NCBI GenBank assembly: GCA_025356595.1
Contig: JANXSQ010000233.1
Coordinates: 1-54,977, forward strand
From: Janthinobacterium sp.
Lineage (GTDB): Bacteria > Pseudomonadota > Gammaproteobacteria > Burkholderiales > Burkholderiaceae_D
Reading direction: 5' to 3'
Length of the DNA: 54,977 bases
Position 1 is the first letter of the stretch. Every line of letters begins with the position of its first letter. Positions 37,999 through 46,646 of the stretch are shown here, piece after piece. The translations under genes were made by a program, and so were the position numbers. The notes under the pieces are model-generated. The model had not been told where the DNA came from, ran no database searches, and saw nothing but the letters and a program-made list of their open reading frames with translations.

Positions 37999-38289
37999 GG
38001 TGGTTGCTCGTTCGACTAGGATGCTGTCGGCAGGCTGGCCTGCGCGGCATCGTGCGCGCCGCGCACGGCAAGGGCGCGGGATGCGCCCTGTCAGCGAGTG
38101 CATTTTCGCCGCAGCGCAACAAAAAGAACAGATGCAGAAATGGCGAAAAAAACCAGATCAGATGGCGGGTGAGGTGTCGGCGCGACTGGCCGTGCGGCAC
38201 AGGCCCGGCCCGGTCGCCTCATCCGCCCGGCTGTATTATCATGTGCGGGCCGGCAGTTTCCGTGCGCCCACATTACGAAAAGAGAACAC

Positions 38290-38937
38290 ATCATCGACGC
38301 TTCCGCCGCCCCCGTCACCGCCCCCGTCCTGCAGGTCAGTGACCTGTGTTTCAGCTACCCGGAACAGGCGCTGTTCGAGCGCCGCTCCTTCGCCATCGGC
38401 CCCGGCGTCACGCTGGTGCTGGGCGGCGACGGGCGCGGCAAGAGTACCCTGCTGCGCCTGTTGGCGGGCGATCTGACCGCCGCCGGCGGGCAATTGCGCA
38501 TCGGCGCGGCGCGCCTGGACGCGGCTGCGCCGGCCTACCGGGCGCAGCTCTTCTGGATCGATCCGCGCAGCGAGGACTTCGAGCAGTTGACGGCGCTGGA
38601 GTATTTCCAGTCCGTGCGGGAGCGCTACCCGGATTGGGCCGCGCAGGCCTTGCCCGGCCTGATCGCCGGCCTGTCGCTGGAGCCGCATCTGGACAAGAAG
38701 CTCTACATGCTGTCCACCGGCTCGAAGCGCAAAGTCTGGCTGGCGGCGGCCTTCGCCTCGGGCGCGCCCGTCATGCTGCTCGACGAACCCTTCGCTTCGC
38801 TCGACAAGGTGTCGATCGGCTTCGTGCGGGGGCTGTTGCGGGAAGTGGCCGGCGCGGCGGCGCGCGTCTGCGTGCTGGCCGACTACAGCGCGCCCAGCGA
38901 CGTGCCGCTGGCGGCAACCATCGACCTGGGCGATTAA
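38290..38937 (+). CDS. orphan ABC transporter ATP-binding protein without a canonical start
   Basis: ABC ATPase of about 215 aa. The frame reads VLQVSDLCFSYPEQALFERRSFAIGPGVTLVLGGDGRGKST (strands 1-2 and Walker A), then SKRKVWLAAAFASGAPVMLLDEPFASLD (degenerate signature and Walker B). The usual LSGGQ is reduced to LSTGSKRK. Upstream to the stop at 38170 the frame holds no ATG, GTG or TTG before a GTG at 38416, which lies inside the last strand before the P-loop and would delete it. Likely starts are ATC at 38290 (AAAAGAG a few bases upstream) or CTG at 38329. No permease gene is adjacent. Substrate unknown. Confidence 0.7.
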   Translation: MIDASAAPVTAPVLQVSDLCFSYPEQALFERRSFAIGPGVTLVLGGDGRGKSTLLRLLAGDLTAAGGQLRIGAARLDAAAPAYRAQLFWIDPRSEDFEQLTALEYFQSVRERYPDWAAQALPGLIAGLSLEPHLDKKLYMLSTGSKRKVWLAAAFASGAPVMLLDEPFASLDKVSIGFVRGLLREVAGAAARVCVLADYSAPSDVPLAATIDLGD

Positions 38938-39102
38938 GGCCGGCCCGCGCCCGGGAATCAGCTCCGCGCGGCGCGCAATTGTTTCCGGAACTGGCTGGGC
39001 GAGCGGGCATACCAGCGCTGGCAGGCGCGGCAGAAGGCGCTCTGGTCGGCGAAGCCCAGCATGAAGGCCACCTGTCCCAGCGCGATGCGCTCGGCGCCCA
39101 TA
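38927..39102. repeat. left copy of a 176-bp diverged direct repeat
   Basis: Matches 40378-40553 at an offset of 1451 bp, with about eight or nine mismatches (roughly 95% identity). It begins at TGGGCGATTA, the last codons of the ABC ATPase gene, and ends inside the reading frame of the AraC gene. Confidence 0.85.
38958..39102 (-). pseudogene. AraC-type regulator C-terminal fragment
   Basis: On the reverse strand this codes for the last 48 residues of the AraC protein encoded at 40409-41425 (RIALGQVAFMLGFADQSAFCRAC... RSPSQFRKQLRAARS). Several changes are non-silent (CQRWYAR here, CRRWFAS there). It has no start and is cut by the AT-richer insert at 39103. It is the left half of the duplication around that insert. 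Confidence 0.8.
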
Positions 39103-39463
39103 TCGGAGATCAGTGTACAAAAGAATGGTTACATCTAAATTTTAGTTCAACACATTCGTTCGTGGGTGCGGCAGTTTTCGCACACCAGCGCTGTTGCGAC
39201 TCAGCGGGTTTGAGTTAGGTACATGTTTAGTTTTGGCCGATCATTTTTCTATGTCGTGAGAAATATGCGCGCTGCGGCTGCAAGATTCCGGGCAAGGCGC
39301 AATTCATCATGGTATTATTAAGCCACCATTTATCAATTAATAATATTATAAAAATGCGGGAAAACGCTTGGTAGCGAAAATATACGAGTATCTATTTTTT
39401 GTTAATGGTGTTTTCCAAATCGGCACCAACTACGGTAGTTAAATTCAAATAGGATATCAGTTC
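39103..39463. other. AT-rich non-coding left part of the insertion
   Basis: These 361 bases are clearly poorer in GC than all neighbours, with AT-rich tracts such as AATTAATAATATTATAAAAA around 39335-39355. I find no gene, tRNA, IS inverted repeat or clear attachment site. The promoter of the lipoprotein gene must lie here; AGGATATCAGTTC just before 39464 supplies its ribosome site. Confidence 0.5.
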
Positions 39464-40260
39464 ATGGCATCGGAGATTTCAAAAAAACAGTTTCGGTTGC
39501 ACTCCCTTTACTTTTTCTTTGCACAGGATGTGCTTCGACGATGGTGAAGCCTGAAGAGCTCCGTGTACCGGCCTCCATTACTTGCGCCTATATCGCGGAG
39601 CCAATCTCGTTTAGCATGGTAGGAGGGCTGTTCAACGTCACATGGACGTTTGCGCTTGGACGCGGGCCCTACATTTCCGAACGGGAAGATGAGCAAGGCA
39701 CATATTTTCGTGGTCCCCCGGGTGCCCTTTTTTCTGGCCGTCCCGACAAGGCCGATGACGCGCCCAATATTTTGACCCATATGACTTACGATGGCGGATT
39801 CTTCGTGCCGCATGATCACAAGGAATCGCCCCGTCTTTATCAGTATTTTTCACCGAACCCCGCAGCAGTGGAAGTACCGCCTGCCGATGTCGATTGCGCT
39901 TCCTCCGCTTATGTCAGCGATCCCAAAACATCAGGGGTAAGTATCGTGCGCTTTATGGCCGAGGGCGCAGTGGGTGGGGCGATAGGTGGTATGGCGGCCC
40001 GAGCCGTGGCGCCGAATAGTGGCATGGGTTACGGCCGTGCTGCTGGAGCAGGTGCGTTGGGAGGCGCGATCGGCATGGGGATTGTTGCAGCAATTATTAA
40101 CGCGGATATCGGTAAAATAGCCGTTTATCCCAATCCGCCCGCGGATGCCAAGTTTGCAGCCAAGCTGAGGGAACTCGCCGATCAAGCTGTTCAGCTCAAA
40201 AAAATCTCCCCGGGTATTGCACCCACCGCCGCATTGGCCGTGCCGGAGGTAAGTCGCTAA
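39464..40260 (+). pseudogene. glycine-zipper lipoprotein gene with frameshift in an A7 tract
   Basis: The ATG at 39464 (AGGAT upstream) opens MASEIS and then meets seven A (39481-39487). In the observed frame it soon stops. With one more A the reading becomes ...SKKTVSVALPLLFLCTGCAST, a typical lipoprotein signal peptide with a CTGC lipobox. It joins the long frame that runs to 40260 (MVKPEELRVPASITCAYIAEPISF...). The mature part has about 240 aa, with a glycine zipper (GAVGGAIGGMAARAV, GALGGAIGMGIVAAII) near the C-terminus. I do not recognise a named family. The frame from 39541 alone would give a protein with no signal. Confidence 0.65.
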
Positions 40261-40377
40261 GTCTGTACCATGTCTGTGATATGGATGGGAGTATGGGGCA
40301 TCGCAGGCCAAGGTATGCCGACATCGATATCTTGACGCCCTCGCGGATCAAGTGCATCTTTGCCGGCCCGGTAAAAA

Positions 40378-40553
40378 TGGGCGATTAGGGCCGGCTCGCG
40401 CCCGGGAATCAGCTCCGCGCGGCGCGCAATTGTTTCCGGAACTGGCTGGGCGAGCTGGCGAACCAGCGCCGGCAGGCGCGGCAGAAGGCGCTCTGGTCGG
40501 CGAAGCCCAGCATGAAGGCGACCTGTCCCAGCGCGATGCGCTCGGCGCCCAGA
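40378..40553. repeat. right copy of the 176-bp diverged direct repeat
   Basis: Counterpart of 38927-39102. This copy is continuous with the intact AraC gene, while the left copy is continuous with the ABC ATPase gene. Before the insertion the two genes were therefore convergent neighbours. Confidence 0.85.
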
Positions 40554-41425
40554 TACTGGCGCATCAGCTCGCGGCGGGTGTCGTCCAGCAGTTGCTGGAA
40601 GGAGGTGCCCTCGTCGCTGAGGCGGCGCTGCAGGGTGCGCTCGCTGATGCACAGGCCGGCGGTGGCCACGCCGCGCGCCGGCACGCCGTCGGGCAGGTGG
40701 CGGGCGATGATGCGGCGCACCTCGGGCGCGAGGCGCGCGCCGTCCATCTGCAGGATGAAGTCGCCGGCGTGGCGCTCGTGCAGTTCGGCCAGGGGCGGAT
40801 TCGAGGCGGGCAGGGCGGCTTCCAGGTCGGCCGCCGCGAACAGCATGCCGTGGCCGGGCATGGCGAAGCGCAGCGGGCAGCCGAAGGCCTTGGCGTAGGG
40901 GCGCGGGTCGGCCGGCTCGGCGGCGGTGAAGTCGACCCGAGTGGGCGCCAGCGCCTTGCCGGCCACCCAGCGGCAGACGTTCAAGAGCGTGATGAGGATG
41001 AATTCGTAGCGCTGGCGCGGCACCGGCACGCGGCCGCCTTCGATGTGCACGCGCAGCCATACGCCGCCGTCGCCCGCTTCCAGCGTGAAGGCGGCGGCGT
41101 CGCTGATGACGCGCATGTAGCGCACCAGGCGCTCCAGCGCCGCCGCCAGGGTGGGTGCCGTCATCATCGTGTAGGCCAGCAGGTCGATGCTGGCCGGGCG
41201 CGGCTGCTCGCTGCCGGCCAGCGCGATGGCGGCGTCGCCCGAGGCGGCGGCGATGCCCTGCCACAGCCGGCTCAGCTGGTCGGTGTCGTAGCGCTGGCGC
41301 ACGTCCTTGCCCGGGCCCGGCTCGATGCCGGCGGCGGCGAAGGCGGCGCGCGTATCCATCCCGGCCATCGCCAGCATGTCGGCGATGCCGTTGATCCATG
41401 CCCCGGCTGTACTCGTGTGCATCAT
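40409..41425 (-). CDS. AraC-family regulator with arabinose-binding-like N-terminal domain
   Basis: A 338-aa regulator. The first 200 residues match the OruR/ArgR-type ligand domain (AAFAAAGIEPGPGKDVRQRYDTDQLSRLWQGIAAASGDAAIAL; YEFILITLLNVCRWVAG). The C-terminal double helix-turn-helix is typical (CISERTLQRRLSDEGTSFQQLLDDTRRELMRQYL, IALGQVAFMLGFADQSAFCRACRRW). I start at the first of two adjacent ATG codons, five bases after AGGAGA; the open frame upstream is unrelated. It diverges from the acyl-CoA ligase and lipase genes, which it probably controls, as for similar regulators of fatty-acid or ester use. Confidence 0.9.
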   Translation of the reverse strand: MMHTSTAGAWINGIADMLAMAGMDTRAAFAAAGIEPGPGKDVRQRYDTDQLSRLWQGIAAASGDAAIALAGSEQPRPASIDLLAYTMMTAPTLAAALERLVRYMRVISDAAAFTLEAGDGGVWLRVHIEGGRVPVPRQRYEFILITLLNVCRWVAGKALAPTRVDFTAAEPADPRPYAKAFGCPLRFAMPGHGMLFAAADLEAALPASNPPLAELHERHAGDFILQMDGARLAPEVRRIIARHLPDGVPARGVATAGLCISERTLQRRLSDEGTSFQQLLDDTRRELMRQYLGAERIALGQVAFMLGFADQSAFCRACRRWFASSPSQFRKQLRAARS

Positions 41426-41606
41426 TGCTGTCTCCTGGTCGCCGCGCGCCGCGCCACTCTTGTCTCTATCGAACAATAAATTGGCCCGGCCGGCCAAGAC
41501 GGCGGGCGGCGCCGGGCCTACAGTCGGCGCATCGCCTTCGCGCCGGACTGGCGGGGCGGGAAATAGTAACATTTTTCCCCACAACGATAAGAAGATGGAG
41601 ACCGTG

Positions 41607-43280
41607 ATGATCGATCACACCGGCCCGGCCCTGCGCGGCCAGATGATGAACCAACCGCTGCTCATTTCCGAGCTCCTGCAACACGCCGAGCGCTATTTCG
41701 GTGCCCGCGAGATCGTCTCGCGCAACGAGGACGGCAGCCTGCACCGCTATGATTACGCCGCCTGCCACAGCCGCGCGCGGCAAATGGCGAACGCGTTGGC
41801 GGCCCTGGGCGTGCAGCCGGGCCAGCGCGTGGCCACGCTGGCCTGGAACGGCTACCGCCACATGGAGTTGTACTACGCCATTTCCGGCGGCGGCGCGGTG
41901 ATGCACACCGTCAATCCGCGCCTGCACGCCGAGCAACTGGCCTACATCATCAACGACGCGGACGACCGCGTCGTCTTTTTCGAGCGCTCGATGTTGGCGC
42001 TGGTGGCCGGACTGGCGCCGTTCTGCCCCGGCGTGCGGGCCTTCGTGCTGCTCGGCGGCGCCGCCGACATGCCGGCGCGGGAGGATTTCCCCGGCCTGCT
42101 GTGCTACGAGGACTTGCTCGCCGCCCAGTCCGACGCCTATGCCTGGCCGCTCCTCGACGAGCAGGCCGCGTCCAGCCTGTGCTACACCTCGGGCACCACC
42201 GGCCATCCGAAGGGCGTGCTGTACTCGCACCGCGCCACCGTCCTGCACGCCTACGCCTCGGTGATGCCGGACGCGCTGAACCTGTCGGCGCGCGACTGCG
42301 TGCTGCCGGTGGTGCCCATGTTTCACGTCAACGCCTGGGGACTGCCCTACACGGCGGCGCTGGTCGGGGCCAAGCTGGTGCTGCCCGGCGCGGCGCTGGA
42401 CGGCGCCTCGCTGTACGCGCTGTGCGAGGGCGAGGGCGTCACCTTCGCGGCGGGCGTGCCGACTATCTGGATGGGGTTGCTGGAACACGCGGCCGCCGCC
42501 GGCAAGCGCTTCAGCACCCTGCGCCGCACGGTGGTGGGCGGTTCGGCCTGCCCGCCGGCCATGATGGACGCCTTCGAGGCCGAGCATGGCATCGAGGTCA
42601 TCCACGCCTTCGGCATGACGGAGTTGTCGCCCATCGGCACCACCTGCACGCTGCAGGCGCAGCATCTGGACTTGCCTTCGCACGAAAAGCGCGCGGTCCT
42701 GCAGACGCAGGGCCACGTCCTGTTCGGCGTGGACATGAAGATCGTCGACGACGCCGGCGCCGAGTTGGCCTGGGACGGCCTGCAGACCGGCCACCTGATG
42801 GTGCGCGGCCCCTGGGTCATCGACAGCTATTTCAAGCAGGCGCCCGGCTCGGCGCTGACGGACGGCTGGTTCGCCACCGGAGACGTGGCCGGCATCAGCG
42901 CCGACGGCTATCTGCGCATCACCGACCGCAGCAAGGACGTGATCAAGTCCGGCGGAGAGTGGATCGGTTCGATCGACCTGGAGAACATCGCCATGGCGCA
43001 TCCGGCGGTGCGCCAGGCGGCCTGCGTCGCCGTGGCCCATCCGAAATGGGGCGAGCGGCCGCTGCTGGTGGTGGTCAAGCGGCCCGGCGCCCAGCTCGAC
43101 AGGGCGCAGATGCTGGCCTTCTTCAGCGGCAAGATCGCCAGGTGGTGGACGCCGGACGATGTGGTCTTCGTCGACGCCCTGCCGACCGGCGCCACCGGCA
43201 AGATCCTGAAGAACCGCCTGCGCGAGCAACTCGCGGCATACCGCTTGCCGGACGGGGTCGCGGCGGGGAGCGCGCCGTGA
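41607..43280 (+). CDS. fatty-acid acyl-CoA ligase (AMP-forming)
   Basis: Activates a medium- or long-chain fatty acid to its CoA thioester through an acyl-adenylate. The 557-aa protein has the AMP-binding P-loop CYTSGTTGHPKGVLYSHR, then VPMFHVNAWGLPYTAAL, the HAFGMTEL motif and the hinge TGDVAGISADGYLRITDRSKDVIKSGGEWI. The C-terminal catalytic Lys is in TGATGKILKNRLREQL. This is the AlkK-like group. Two starts are possible (41595 and 41607); the second has GGAG six bases upstream. It overlaps the next gene by four bases. Confidence 0.92.
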   Translation: MIDHTGPALRGQMMNQPLLISELLQHAERYFGAREIVSRNEDGSLHRYDYAACHSRARQMANALAALGVQPGQRVATLAWNGYRHMELYYAISGGGAVMHTVNPRLHAEQLAYIINDADDRVVFFERSMLALVAGLAPFCPGVRAFVLLGGAADMPAREDFPGLLCYEDLLAAQSDAYAWPLLDEQAASSLCYTSGTTGHPKGVLYSHRATVLHAYASVMPDALNLSARDCVLPVVPMFHVNAWGLPYTAALVGAKLVLPGAALDGASLYALCEGEGVTFAAGVPTIWMGLLEHAAAAGKRFSTLRRTVVGGSACPPAMMDAFEAEHGIEVIHAFGMTELSPIGTTCTLQAQHLDLPSHEKRAVLQTQGHVLFGVDMKIVDDAGAELAWDGLQTGHLMVRGPWVIDSYFKQAPGSALTDGWFATGDVAGISADGYLRITDRSKDVIKSGGEWIGSIDLENIAMAHPAVRQAACVAVAHPKWGERPLLVVVKRPGAQLDRAQMLAFFSGKIARWWTPDDVVFVDALPTGATGKILKNRLREQLAAYRLPDGVAAGSAP

Positions 43281-44148
43281 GCATGCGCGAGGAACGCTTC
43301 CGCCTGGCGGCGGCCGACGGCCAAGCCATCGAGTTGTACGCCTGGCGCGGCGCGGGCCAGCCCAAGGCGCTGATCCAGATCGTGCACGGCATGGCCGAAC
43401 ACGCGGGCCGCTACCGCCACGTGGCGCGCGCGCTGGTGGGCGCCGGCTACGCGGTCTACGCCGCCGAACACCGCGGCCACGGCGCCCTGGCGCGGGAGTC
43501 AGGTCAGTTGGGCGACTTCGGCCCGCGCGGCTTCCAGGGGCTGGTGGACGACATGGCCGTCGTCAGCCGCCACGCGCGCGCCGGCCAGCCGGGCCTGGCC
43601 TTGCTGATGGTGGCGCACAGCATGGGCTCGATGGCGGCGCAGCTGTATCTGCTGGAGCACGCGGACTTGCTCGACGGCGTGGCCCTGTCCGGCACGGCCG
43701 CGCTGGATCTGCTCGACCCGCGCGTGTCCGGCTGGACGGTGGAGCGCGCCAACGCTACGGTGGCCGGGGCGCGCTCGCCGGCCGCTGGCTCAGCCGCGAT
43801 CCGGCCGTGGTGGCGGCCTACCTGGCCGACCCCTTGTGCGGCTTCGCGCTGACGGACGCCTCGCTGGCCTCGATCTTCGACGCCGGCGCGGCCACGGCCG
43901 ACGCGGCGCGGCTGGCGCGCCTGCCGCCGGACTTGCCGCTGTACCTGGTCACGGGCGCGCGCGATCCGGTCAACGACATGCTGGCCTGGTTCGATCCGCT
44001 GGTGGCGCGCCTGCGCGGCGCCGGCATGCGCGACGTGTCCACCCATGTGTACGGCGGCGCGCGCCATGAAGTCTTCAACGAGAGCAATCGGGACGAGGTC
44101 ATCGCCGGCCTGCTGGCCTGGTGCGCCAGGGTGCTGGCGCCCGCGTAA
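43277..44148 (+). pseudogene. alpha/beta hydrolase (monoacylglycerol lipase-like) with frameshift
   Basis: Hydrolase of the lysophospholipase/monoacylglycerol lipase group. The first frame gives MREERFRLAAADGQAIELYAWRG...IQIVHGMAEHAGRY, the nucleophile elbow VAHSMGSM and continues to VERANATVAGAR. The family sequence then resumes in another frame as AGRWLSRDPAVVAAYLADPLCGF and ends with the Asp (TGARDPVND) and His (GGARHEVFNE) of the triad. Adding one T near 43775 (GCGCGCTTCGCC) would restore a 290-residue protein. So there is a one-base loss, real or from sequencing. It is translationally coupled to the acyl-CoA ligase: lipase and ligase would release and activate fatty acids. Confidence 0.8.
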
Positions 44149-44222
44149 GAGTGGCCTTGCCGGCGCCGTGGTCGGGTATACTCCCGCGATCGGATCACCC
44201 AGCATCGGGCAAGGCGTCAACA

Positions 44223-46595
44223 ATGAAAAAATACCAAGAACTGGCCGGCCGCGCGGGCGAGGCCTTTTTGCGTCTGGTGGGCGCCACCTCGGTGCGCATA
44301 CAGGCCGCCTATGGCCGGGCGCGCGCCTATCTGCTGAGCCGCCCGGCCGGCCAGCGCAAGATCTTGCTGGCGCTGTGGGGCGCGGGCGCCTTGCTGGCCG
44401 CGCTGCTGCTATACGTACTGGTGCTGATTCCCTTCACGCCCGGCATCCGCGACCTGCGCCAGGCGCGCTCCGCGCAGGCGACGACGCTGGTGTCGGCCGA
44501 CGGCAAGACGCTGGCCAGCTTCGACCAGGGCCTGCAGGAGCACGTCACCCTGGCGCAGATGTCGCCGCAGGTGATCAACGCCCTGATCGCCACCGAGGAT
44601 CACCGCTTCTATGAACACCACGGCGTCGATTTCCGCCGCGTCGCCGGCGCCGTCCTGTCCAGCCTGAAGGGCGACGCGCAGGGCGGTTCGACCATCACGC
44701 AGCAGTTGGCGCGCAATATGTTTCCGGAGGAGATAGGCCGGGCGCGCAATCTGAACCGCAAGATGAAGGAGCTGATTACCGCGCTGAAGATCGAGGCCAC
44801 CTACAGCAAACCGGAAATCCTCGAGGCTTACCTGAACACCGTGCCCTTCCTCTACAACACCTTCGGCATCGAGATGGCGGCGCGCACCTATTTCGACAAA
44901 TCCGCCGCCCAGCTCGACATCCTGGAGAGCGCGACCCTGGTCGGCATGCTGAAGGGGACCAATTACTACAACCCGGTCAACAATCCGGAGCGCTCGGTGC
45001 TGCGCCGCAACGTGGTGCTGGGGCAGATGCGCAAGCACGACTTGATCAACGAGCGGCGCTACCGCGATCTGATCCGCCGTCCGCTGCGCGTGCACTTCTC
45101 GCGCCAGGCCGAACGCAGCCTGACCGACACGCATTTCACCGCCCACGTGCGCAAATGGCTGATCCAGTGGGCCGACGAGAACGACTACAATCTGCAGCGC
45201 GACGGCCTGGTGGTGCACACCACGCTGGACTACGGCCTGCAACAGGCGGCCATGCACGCCGTCGAGCGCCAGGGCAACGCGCTGCAGGCGGTGGCCGACG
45301 CCGAGTGGAGCCGGCCCGGCCTGTCCGGCGCCACCTCGACCGGCGCCTACACGGGCCAGAGCGGCTCGCAGGCCTTCGACTACTTCTGGCAGTCGCACGC
45401 CGCGCTGGCCGACGCCGTCGTGCGCGAGTCGCCCGAGTACCGCAAGGCGCGCGACGACGGCGAGGCGGCCGGCGACGCGCTGCGCCGCCTGAAAACCGAC
45501 CGTAAGCTGGTGGCCCGCCTGCGCGCCGCCAAGACGCGCCTGGAGGCCGGCTTCGTCGCCATCGATCCGGGCACGGGCGAACTCAAGGCCTGGGTCGGCA
45601 GCCGCAACTTCCAGCGCGAACAGTTCGACCACGTCGCGCAGGCGCAGCGCCAGCCCGGCTCCACCTTCAAGCCCATTGTCTACGGCGCCGCGCTGGAGAA
45701 GGGCCTGACGCCCGACCATCCCTACCGCGACGCGGTGCTCGACATCAAGGCCGCCGACGGCACCATCTGGCGGCCCACCGACATGAGCGGCACCAGCGGC
45801 CAACAAATGACCCTGCGCGACGGCCTGGTCTACTCGAAGAACACCATCACCGCGCAGGTGATGCAGGACGTCGGCCTGCCCAGCATCGTCAAGCTGGCGC
45901 GCGGCCTCGGCGTGCGCGACAGCAAGCTGGCGGCCGTGCCCTCGCTGGCGCTGGGCACCAGCCCGGTGACCCTGCTGGAAATGGTCAACGCCTACGCCAG
46001 CATCGCCGCCCAGGGCGAGTACCGCAAGCCGGTCTTCGTCACCCACATCACCGACCGGCACGGCAAGACCGTGGCCAGCTTCGCCGCCCCGGCCGCCGAG
46101 CGGGCGATGTCCGAGGCGTCCGCCGTGACGCTGATCGACATGATGCGCGGCGTCATCAACCGCGGCACCGGCACCGGCGTGCGCTACCGCTTCGGCATCC
46201 AGGGCGACGTCGCCGGCAAGACCGGCACGACGCAGAACAACGCCGACGGCTGGTTCATCCTGATGCACCCCAAGCTGGTCGCGGGCGCGTGGGTGGGCTT
46301 CAACGACAACCGCGTGACGATGCGCAGCAATTACTGGGGGCAGGGCGGCCACAACGCCCTGCTGCTGGTGGGCGACTTCTTCAGGACTTCGCTGGACAAC
46401 GGCAAGCTGGCGCGCGACGCCATCTTCCCGGGCGGACGCCGTCCCGCGCCGCCGCGCCCCGAGCCGGTCGAGGAGGTCATCGAGGAACCGAGCGACCTGC
46501 AGCAGGAGGGCGTGCCGGCGCCGGTCGCGCCGCCCGAAGGCTTCGAGCCGCCGGCCGAACCGGCGCCGATCGAGGTGGTCCGGCCCGACGCCTGA
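44223..46595 (+). CDS. class A penicillin-binding protein (PBP1A-like)
   Basis: Bifunctional peptidoglycan synthase of 790 aa, anchored by one N-terminal helix (ILLALWGAGALLAALLLYVLVLI). The glycosyltransferase (GT51) domain has the catalytic E125 (TEDHRFYEHHGVDFR), QGGSTITQQLARN and KMKELITALKIE. The transpeptidase has S480-T-F-K483 (QPGSTFKP), S538-K-N and K666-T-G-T. A Pro/Glu-rich tail follows (PPRPEPVEEVIEEPSD). The ATG at 44223 has a weak site (AAGGCG). It is likely a secondary PBP1 rather than the mrcA beside pilus genes. Neighbours give no further hint. Confidence 0.92.
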   Translation: MKKYQELAGRAGEAFLRLVGATSVRIQAAYGRARAYLLSRPAGQRKILLALWGAGALLAALLLYVLVLIPFTPGIRDLRQARSAQATTLVSADGKTLASFDQGLQEHVTLAQMSPQVINALIATEDHRFYEHHGVDFRRVAGAVLSSLKGDAQGGSTITQQLARNMFPEEIGRARNLNRKMKELITALKIEATYSKPEILEAYLNTVPFLYNTFGIEMAARTYFDKSAAQLDILESATLVGMLKGTNYYNPVNNPERSVLRRNVVLGQMRKHDLINERRYRDLIRRPLRVHFSRQAERSLTDTHFTAHVRKWLIQWADENDYNLQRDGLVVHTTLDYGLQQAAMHAVERQGNALQAVADAEWSRPGLSGATSTGAYTGQSGSQAFDYFWQSHAALADAVVRESPEYRKARDDGEAAGDALRRLKTDRKLVARLRAAKTRLEAGFVAIDPGTGELKAWVGSRNFQREQFDHVAQAQRQPGSTFKPIVYGAALEKGLTPDHPYRDAVLDIKAADGTIWRPTDMSGTSGQQMTLRDGLVYSKNTITAQVMQDVGLPSIVKLARGLGVRDSKLAAVPSLALGTSPVTLLEMVNAYASIAAQGEYRKPVFVTHITDRHGKTVASFAAPAAERAMSEASAVTLIDMMRGVINRGTGTGVRYRFGIQGDVAGKTGTTQNNADGWFILMHPKLVAGAWVGFNDNRVTMRSNYWGQGGHNALLLVGDFFRTSLDNGKLARDAIFPGGRRPAPPRPEPVEEVIEEPSDLQQEGVPAPVAPPEGFEPPAEPAPIEVVRPDA

Positions 46596-46646
46596 ACGGC
46601 CGGCCGCGTCAGGAAATTCCCTTTTTTTTGAGTCAGGATTTCAAGC

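Noticed and set aside
35246-38200. 984-codon leftward frame over atpA, atpG and ccoG
   Set aside because: It covers clear genes in other frames and has only Arg/His/Pro-rich composition.
38239-39120. Leftward frame giving RRAHRAGTGGLHAGLRRPERLL... at the AraC fragment
   Set aside because: Out of the AraC frame. The same shadow peptide appears over the intact gene at 40257-41399, so it only reflects the 176-bp repeat.
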